From Apium graveolens (taxonomy: Eukaryota; Streptophyta; Magnoliopsida; Apiales; Apiaceae), in assembly GCF_009905375.1 (NCBI RefSeq), contig NC_133655.1, forward strand, positions 38,335,437-38,399,436: a stretch of 64,000 nt of DNA, read 5' to 3'. Both the position numbers and the translations under genes were made by a program. The notes under the pieces were generated by a model. That model was not told where the DNA came from and did not search any database. It worked only from the letters and a program-made list of their open reading frames with translations. This document shows, piece by piece, positions 57,615 through 64,000 of the stretch (position 1 is its first letter; each line of letters opens with the position of its first letter).

Positions 57615-59463
57615 TACTCAGTATCTACAATAATAAAAGTGCAAAATAAACATTAGATTGTCTGAGTTAAATTTTTATGTTCATTTGATTATGATATATT
57701 CATAATATATCTCCCACTATTTTTTTTAATCAAATTAATAGCCCTAACTATTAATTCGGAAAGTATATCCCATAAATCTTTCTAGTGAGCCAAGATCCAT
57801 ATTTCGTCATGTTCTAAGTCAACCACTGGTATCCTTAAAACATGATTATTTAGGTAGACAACAGTTGTCAATTATATCATATATAATTCTTGGATAATTT
57901 GGTGAACAACAATTGATCTTATCTATCTAATAGATTTTTAACCAAACTCTATGCTTCTAAGTTCATAATAGTTGAATATAACCGTTTATATTTACCTTAT
58001 TATGATGACTCAGTTAAGTTAGACCCAATGATACAACGTCCGAATATAATCGTTTATGTTCGTCGCATTTCACCATGATAGATAGGAGTCCCCTGCCACT
58101 GACAGCCCTTCCCCTTATCGATCTAGGATTTAATGAGTGTTCATTCATTGGAAAGCATCTGATTAAAACTTAATATTTTTACTTAGGGATTTTTAATTTA
58201 GAACGATCATGATCCCATAATAAAGAGATTCCCAATTTTTCCTTGAATAAAATACTTCAAATCAATACTCGTCAATGGTTTGATTTCCAGGTAGTGGAGG
58301 AGTCACATCGGTCTCGCTTAAAACCCACAGCCTTACAAGTTCTATGACCCCGTTGTTGAGAAAATTGCCCCATGTGAGAAATAAAAAAAATTCGTATTTT
58401 ATTCCGTGTTTCATAAACACAAGAATCTCATGATCGTTTGTTAATTTTAAATCTTGAGTCGTTACAGATTTTATCTTGTTTAAAGGCATGGCATGGGTGA
58501 TGTATCTAATACATACATGCATCATTAATCTAATTAAAACAGGCATTTTCTACTCTACACATACTATTTATACATCATATGAAAAGTGCATAAAGTAAAC
58601 GTGCAATAGTTATGGCCCAATCCTATGTGATCTTTTCAGGCTAATAAAAAGATCGAGGTCAGTCTATGGTGTAAAAATAACTATTACATATGTCTTCTCT
58701 ATTGCTTCCATTGTCTCCTTGGCCTCCATAGGATGCCTCCTCTTTCCCTTGTCCTTCTTGGATGTTACATTAAGAATTATACTAATGAACTTACAAAAGA
58801 ACTCGAGTTACATTCGAGATAAAACAACTACAAATAGAAAACGACATGCAAGTCGTATTTTTTACAAACCAAAAGAATAAACCATTACAACTAAGGTCTT
58901 AAGGCCATAACTATGCACCATGCTCAAGTAACCATTGAAGAACATGATAGATCATATAAAGATGACATACTATTTTATCATTTATCATGATCCAATCAAG
59001 AATAATAAATAAGTAAAGCATATGTCATAAGCACAAATTAAAAACGAAACCCTAAGCACACGGATCGACCTCCGCGGTGAGGTCGCTGGGGGGGTTCGGG
59101 GGGGCAGCGAGCCCCCCGATGGCGGAAATTTTTGCAAAATCAAGTATCAGAATACTAGCAAAACATGTATCAGAATACTATTCCAGAAGCATGTATCAGT
59201 ATACACACGATCCATATTCCAGTTACCAAAAACATGTATCAGTATACATATTTTAATAGATCGCATACATATGAGTTATGGCAGATCTTAAACATACTAG
59301 TATCATCATATAGATCATTAACAGATTCATCATATCATTCATACAACATAACTGTTATCATGGCAGACTCATATAACATAACTGTTATCATGGCAGACTC
59401 ATCACACATGCATACTTGTAAAAATACAGTAAACACGTAACCAAATCAGCCCCTTATACACGT
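57615..59463 (-). other. C5 untranslated leader
   Basis: About 1.85 kb between primer site and gag, no gene. On the minus strand it holds the block shared with C3 (58263-58342), a repeated 'ataaacg(a/g)ttatattc' segment near 57965-58065, a 7-bp GC hairpin (59099-59117) inside a run of Gs, tandem 'catgtatcag(a/t)ata' units at about 59160-59250, and a tandem duplication of about 30 bp (cataactgttatcatggcag) at 59345-59402. A frame at 59165-59440 covers these repeats and is not credible. Confidence 0.8.
58263..58342 (-). promoter_or_regulatory. leader block conserved between C5 and C3
   Basis: Minus-strand counterpart of 33797-33876. In the sense direction it lies about 650 bp upstream of the gag ATG, against about 320 bp in C3. 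Confidence 0.6.
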
Positions 59464-59477
59464 AGCTCTGATGCCAT
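59464..59477 (-). promoter_or_regulatory. C5 primer-binding site
   Basis: Plus-strand gctctgatgccat; minus strand TGGCATCAGAGC, one base different from the usual TGGTATCAGAGC initiator-Met site, directly inside the 5' LTR. Confidence 0.88.
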
Positions 59478-61012
59478 TGTTAGGTTTCGAAGGCATAAAA
59501 TGCAGCGGATAAACGTAAATAAAACAAAAATTTCGAAACCCAAAAATAGGATCCATGTATAATTATGGGCAGATTATGGAGATAACGAATCATACCTTTC
59601 AAGAGCTTAACTTTCACGAATTCAACGGAGATTCTAGCTATCACGCTTTGTGTCTACCTCTCGGAGAAACACCTCTATGGTATCCACACGAGCACCTTCA
59701 AGAACGTCTCACGAACTTGACTACGGAATGGATGTACTAGCCTCCTTCTTGACGATCTGAATTGCCTCTGCCTCTCTTTGCTGCTAGGGTTTTCTCAAAA
59801 ACGTACAAGCCTCTTTAACCTATCATTATGTATTTATAATGGCTGATTAAAAAAGGCCCATAACAGCAAAGCCCAACCCTAGTAGGTATTGGATTAAATA
59901 ATAAAAACGAATTTCTATTATTTAATTAATAACTAAGCCATACTTAATTATTATGGGCAAAAAACATTCCTTTTAATTCGAATTTATATTATCTCAATTA
60001 AGTCTTACTTAATTATAATAAAATTCAAATAATCATCAATTAATTTAAATCCATAATTTAAATTAACTATTCCATTAAGTGCTCTATTTGTGCGACCCTA
60101 TAGGCTATTATTTAATTGGCAATAATTTTATTCTCTAATAAAATTATAAACAATGAGCGGTATCTAGTAATACATCATTGTTACCCAATTAAACAATAAT
60201 TAAATCGTGATTAGATAAAACCTTTCGTGATTAATGTTTTTCGTGTAATATAATCCCTTTAACCATACATATTATAGATTAAACTCGAGGTATGTATTTA
60301 GTCATCCTCTTCAACATTTAATCCGGGTTTACTTGATCCATGAGTAGATTATCGAGACAAATCATTATTTGAGCATGGCCATGCTTTTATAATCTCACTC
60401 AATCAAGAGGCCAATAATATCTCTCCTAATTATAGGAGGGTTAAATCCTTTATCTATCATTCATATTTCTCATACGACTCATGATATACCCGATGTCCAC
60501 TTTTATCATCACCCGATCAAAAGTAACTTTTAATGTAGTCAAAGTATATTAATCCTCGTATAGAAATATAATGATTTCAAGTCAAAGGATCGTTACACCA
60601 TTATCACTGTGAGTCTTTCTTATGACTTTATTAAACATGAAGAATCTCACTGTGGGTCTGTCCAGTACCATGTACTCTCACATGTACCTATGTATTGACT
60701 TTAGTATCCCCATACTTATAACCAATGAGATATGGCTATCTTGTCAAACAACATGCTAGTCTATCTATGTATTATTATTGTCCTATATAATAATACTCGA
60801 CTAGGGACCTTTAAGAATATGATATATTATATAATCTCAAGTTCAAGTCATATACTTAAACTATACAATTTGTATCATGATTCTAAGGACATTTATTATG
60901 CTAACAAAATATCGCAGTAATTAAGGTCATAATAAATACATTTATTGAATGATCAACTGACATAAAGATTATAAAAGAATAATGTATTGCCTCTAGGGCA
61001 CCTACACTAACA
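59478..61012 (-). repeat. C5 5' LTR
   Basis: 1535 bp, the pair of 52106-53640. The minus-strand TATA box at 59831-59838 should drive the C5 transcript leftward through the leader and gag-pol. Confidence 0.93.
59831..59838 (-). promoter_or_regulatory. C5 TATA box
   Basis: TATAAATA on the minus strand, conserved in both C5 LTRs. Confidence 0.65.
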
Positions 61013-61315
61013 GCTGTATGGTTCAGGAACTTCCTTTTGGACTTAGATGTGGTACCTAATTTTCCTAGGAGCTTGACGGTGTATTGTGATAACACTGGTG
61101 CTGTGGCAAATTCAAAGGAACCGTGAGACCACAAAGCAGCTAAACATATTGAACGTAAGTATCATCTCATACGAGAAATCATAAAGCGAGGGGATATAGT
61201 TCTGGCTCACATATCATCAGAAGACAACCGAGCAGATCCTTTCACAAAGAGCTTGCCAACCAAGGTTTTTGACAAGCATGTGGAAGCGATAGGAGTCAGA
61301 TGGACGGACACATAG
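61013..61315 (+). pseudogene. C3 pol: RNase H C-terminus
   Basis: Resumes after C5 with AVWFRNFLLDLDVVPNFPRS, VYCDNTGAVANSKE, a TGA at 61123-61125 (Arg in C2), HIERKYHLIREIIKRGD, NRADPFTKSLPTK and the natural TAG at 61313-61315. It completes the pol cut at 52105. Confidence 0.9.
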
Positions 61316-61374
61316 ATTTTTATGTAATAGTGGATTAAATAAACACTGATGTACACATAGAATATTTTGAGTAT

Positions 61375-61385
61375 AAGTGGGAGAT
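61375..61385 (+). promoter_or_regulatory. C3 polypurine tract
   Basis: aagtgggagat directly before the 3' LTR. Confidence 0.85.
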
Positions 61386-62128
61386 TGTTAGTGTATACTG
61401 AAAATATTTATTTGAAGTATGTACATTTATTTCTGGCCAGTTTATTTGAGAATCATTTGAATGTTTACATGTTGTCTAATATTATATATTGTGAACAATC
61501 TAGTATCAAATGGGATACAGAATATTAGATTGTTAAATACGGTTATATAATACAATAAGGTTCACAGCACAGGTGGTGTTGGACAATCCACTAGTATGGC
61601 TGTAGTATTATTTAGATTAGTTTATATTGACTAATAAATAATACAAGTATACTTTGTGTATATTGAACAGGATCAAATTTAGAATTGTTCCCTTAATCTG
61701 ATTAAGAAGGAGAACTAAGATTCTATGTTATTATTAATGCTTAGGTTCTTAATCCGGAAATAGTAATTGACACGTGTATATTATTTACATGCTTTGATTT
61801 ATATATGAAATAATTCTTTTGAATTATATCATTATATTTTGGGTGATGGAATTATATACATGGTGGATATTATTTATTGAAGGAATCCATGTCCTGATAA
61901 TATTCGGGTTAATGATGTCCCCTTGAAAGCTCAAAAAGATTTAATTATGTGAAACCCTGCAGGTGGAATTTATTCTGGCATAATTAAATAAAGGTTGAGT
62001 GGATGATCAAGGATAAAATATATTAATTAAATAAATTATCAGTAATTTATTTAATTAATGGACATATGATATTTTAAACATGGAGAATTTAATAAGCAAA
62101 TAATATTGGAAACGAATTAATTAAATTA
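61386..62128 (+). repeat. C3 3' LTR, truncated by C4
   Basis: 743 bp homologous to the start of the C2 LTR, ending at aatta (62124-62128), the left half of the presumed C4 target duplication. The remaining about 350 bp should follow C4 outside the window. Confidence 0.88.
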
Positions 62129-62700
62129 TGTTAGAAAATTAGGATTTTAGAGCTTAATTTAATTATGTTCTTGATGTTAATCCTAAAATCTAATGATTGG
62201 AAATTGTTCAATGATATTTGAACTTAAATTTTCATGTATGGTTTTAAGAATTTTCTTAATGAAATCCATATGAAATGAGAGTTGAAAGTAGCTTGGAAAA
62301 GCTTGGAAAAAATTTGAGAATGTTTGTCCCACATTGAAATAAATAAAGGAGGGTGTGTGCTTTATATGGTATTACCCACATGAGTAGTATACAACTACTA
62401 AGGTGTGTGATGGTCCATTGTGTTGTTGTGTGCTTCACACGCACACACACACACACACGCGCCCCGCCCCGCCCTGCACCGCACCGGACCGGACCGGGTC
62501 GAAGGGCGATTTGGGCGAATGTCTCGGCGTCTCGCGTACGCGAGGCGACCTGGGCGAGGATTTTATTTATTTGAGAATTATTTTAATTCGAATTTATTTA
62601 TCGGTGACTGGATTATTGGGCAGGGTACTGATTAGGCTAAGTCACTTTGTTAGTGGGCTTAGTCTAAGTATATTGAACCTGCAAATAATCTGATCTGTAA

Positions 62701-62812
62701 CAAGTTCTGATATCAGAATCAGAACTTAAGAACTGATGAATAAAATCAGAACTTAACAAGTTCTGATATCAGAATCAGAACTTAAGTACTGATGAATCAA
62801 ATCAGAACTTAA
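62701..62812 (+). repeat. 56-bp tandem duplication in C4 U3
   Basis: Two near-identical units, each with the 14-bp palindrome ttctgatatcagaa and further cagaactt/aagttctg inverted strings, about 190 bp upstream of the TATA box. Possibly transcription-factor sites. Confidence 0.85.
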
Positions 62813-62997
62813 CTTAAGTTCTGATAATAATGTGGGTGTTAATGTGAAAAGCTGTTACAAATAATTTAAATTCAAAAGCTGTTCAGTTTTGATTTTTTCT
62901 TTAATGAATTCAAAATCTGATCAGTTTTGTTTTTTTTCATTAATGAAGCAGTTTAATTCAGACATTAAGTGTGTGGACAGTTTCATTTTTCCTCTCC

Positions 62998-63005
62998 TAT
63001 AAATA
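62998..63005 (+). promoter_or_regulatory. C4 TATA box
   Basis: TATAAATA within cctataaatagaggc, a strong plant core promoter context. Transcription would start near 63030. Confidence 0.75.
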
Positions 63006-63531
63006 GAGGCTAAACTGAATGAATAAGTAATAACACACTACATTCTCTTCTCTTCTCTTCAACCTCTCTGCATTTCCACAAGTCCTGAAGTGCTGATATT
63101 TTCCGGCAACTGAGGTGCTGGTCGAAGTGGAGCTTTTGTTGCTGCTATTAACATAAACTCCGAGCTGTTTTATCCTGGTGGAGATATTGTGCGCATCCCA
63201 AACGCAGCAGGTAGGGGTAATATTCTCTTCAAGAGCAGCCAGGACTTCGAGCAAGGCCTGGTGACTCAGCTGTGATCATTTTTTCTTGGCATTTTGTATC
63301 TGTGAACCTGTATTTCATTCACTGTTAAAAGCTATGGTTTCGGGTACATCTTTCTTTCTCTCTACGTTATTTCAGTTACTGATTTTGTTTACCTACATGT
63401 TTTGTTTTGTTAACTGTGGTCTTGGCCTAAACTTGTTAAATTCTTTATACACTTGCTTCTATGTTGCTATATTTGTTAGTGATTTATACAACATTCTTGA
63501 AGAGAATATTAGTTATATAGAATTTAGCATA

Positions 63532-64000
63532 ATGGTTAACGAAAGTGAGGTTATCGTTGGTGGTGGTAGCAGTTCGAGTGCAACTGCTGGGGCCATTGAT
63601 TGGACCACCTATAGTTTCCCACAAGCTGTTGAACTAACCGGTTTACCGGAGAAATTCAACGGTGGCATTGGCTTTTCTCGCTGGCAGAAAAGGATGAAGT
63701 TGTGGTTGACTATAAAGGGTCTGTCGCCGGTTGTGGAATATGAGAAACCAGTAGTGGATCAAGAGAAGGCTGACACAGTTAAGGCTTTTGCGAAGTGGGC
63801 TGAGAAGGATGGAGTGGCTAGAGCGGCCATTCTGGCGGCACTAACAAACACTTTGTTTGATGTCTATTCTTCTTATGCCTACTCCGCAAAACTCTTATGG
63901 GAGAAGCTGGACCAGACACATAATACTGACTCACAAGGTCTAGAAAAGTATTCTGTGGCAAGGTTCCTCGAGTTCAAGCTGGTGGACAATAAGTCCATGA
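63532..64000 (+). CDS. C4 gag, N-terminal 156 codons
   Basis: Copia Gag, open from ATG 63532 to the window edge with no stop. Reads MVNESEVIVGGGSSSSATAG, then the Gag domain: LTGLPEKFNGGIGFSRWQKR, MKLWLTIKGL, VARAAILAALTNTLFDVYSS, AKLLWEKLDQTH and FLEFKLVDNKSM. It fits the UBN2/retrotransposon Gag family with its W-x2-R and LW-x2-L signatures. Unlike C1, C2, C3, G1, G2 and G3 it shows no damage so far. It differs from the C3 and C5 Gag, so it is a separate family. The remaining gag-pol lies outside the window. Confidence 0.88.
   Translation, partial: MVNESEVIVGGGSSSSATAGAIDWTTYSFPQAVELTGLPEKFNGGIGFSRWQKRMKLWLTIKGLSPVVEYEKPVVDQEKADTVKAFAKWAEKDGVARAAILAALTNTLFDVYSSYAYSAKLLWEKLDQTHNTDSQGLEKYSVARFLEFKLVDNKSM

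Larger units (their letters stand above)
52106..61012 (-). mobile_element. C5: complete antisense Ty1/copia element
   Basis: 8907 bp with two 1535-bp LTRs, a primer site at 59464-59477, a polypurine tract at 53641-53653 and a target duplication gctgt at 52101-52105 and 61013-61017 that interrupts the RNase H codons of C3. About 17 differences between the LTRs by eye (about 1.1%), nearly all transitions. The internal gag-pol frame is uninterrupted. It is the best-preserved element here, and only its protease motif looks damaged. Confidence 0.95.
31910..62128 (+). mobile_element. C3: sense Ty1/copia element, hosting G3 and C5
   Basis: Order on the plus strand: truncated 5' LTR (31910-32753), leader, gag, PR-IN, [G3 36526-50772], RT and RNase H start, [C5 52106-61012], RNase H end, polypurine tract, and 3' LTR truncated by C4 at 62128. 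Without the insertions the element would be roughly 7 kb. Removing G3 and one ctgat copy, and C5 and one gctgt copy, restores a continuous pol that still has several nonsense codons. Confidence 0.9.
62129..63060 (+). repeat. C4 5' LTR (U3 and start of R)
   Basis: Contains a CA microsatellite followed by a GC-rich patch (about 62436-62560), a 56-bp tandem duplication (62701-62812) and the TATA box. The downstream limit is uncertain. Frames at 62353-62693 fall in the GC-rich patch and are not genes. Confidence 0.6.
62129..64000 (+). mobile_element. C4: sense Ty1/copia element, 5' part
   Basis: Begins TGTTAGAAAATTAGG inside the C3 LTR, has a TATA box at 62998-63005 and an open gag from 63532. 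It is cut by the right edge. The LTR end and primer site were not identified between 63010 and 63530, so the LTR length is unknown. Confidence 0.75.

Noticed and set aside
62353..62693. Three overlapping frames rich in His, Thr, Pro and Arg in the C4 LTR
   Set aside because: Produced by the CA repeat and GC-rich patch; upstream of the TATA box.

Overview
The window is repeat-rich plant nuclear DNA. I found no host protein gene and no tRNA or rRNA gene. It is a nest of LTR retrotransposons plus small DNA elements. Initiator-tRNA-Met primer sites, chromodomain Ty3/gypsy elements with 3-4.3 kb LTRs, several Ty1/copia families, a Stowaway-like MITE, a Mutator-like MITE and Helitron-like ends all fit a repeat-rich eudicot. 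The species cannot be fixed from sequence alone.

Layout. 1-3956: 3' part of a sense copia element (C1), with its LTR at 2230-3956. 3957-5040: right part of an old gypsy LTR. 5041-13806: heavily decayed sense gypsy chromovirus (G1; gag, PR, RT, RNase H, IN, chromodomain, then a 3325-bp 3' LTR) that inserted into an antisense gypsy RNase H fragment (13807-13913). 13914-19144: non-coding DNA with a 23-bp minisatellite, a diverged tandem duplication, a 263-bp Mutator-type MITE with a perfect 9-bp target duplication, a Stowaway-type MITE and two Helitron-like ends. 19145-27627: sense gypsy element G2, with a 3970-bp LTR and a scrambled interior.

From 27628 to the right edge the elements are stacked. 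Antisense copia C2 (27628-31909) sits in G2. Sense copia C3 (from 31910) sits in C2. Three later elements sit in C3: antisense gypsy G3 (36526-50772, TSD ctgat), antisense copia C5 (52106-61012, TSD gctgt) and sense copia C4 (from 62129, running off the window). The missing halves of C4, C3, C2 and G2 are expected to the right of the window. LTR divergence read by eye agrees with the nesting: C3 about 1.35%, C5 about 1.1%, G3 nearly zero.

Only C5 keeps one uninterrupted gag-pol frame (1319 codons), and its protease active site reads D-T-R instead of D-T-G. C4 has an open gag N-terminus cut by the window edge. G2 and G3 share the same rearranged interior (an RT/RNase H segment ahead of gag remnants, no usable pol), yet the two G3 LTRs are almost identical, so the family has probably been moved in trans recently.

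The least expected signal is an RNA-level one. A block of about 80 bp in the untranslated leader is nearly identical between two copia families (C3 and C5) whose LTRs and Gag proteins look unrelated. In C3 it lies among repeated copies of a small hairpin. These are candidate packaging or translation signals.
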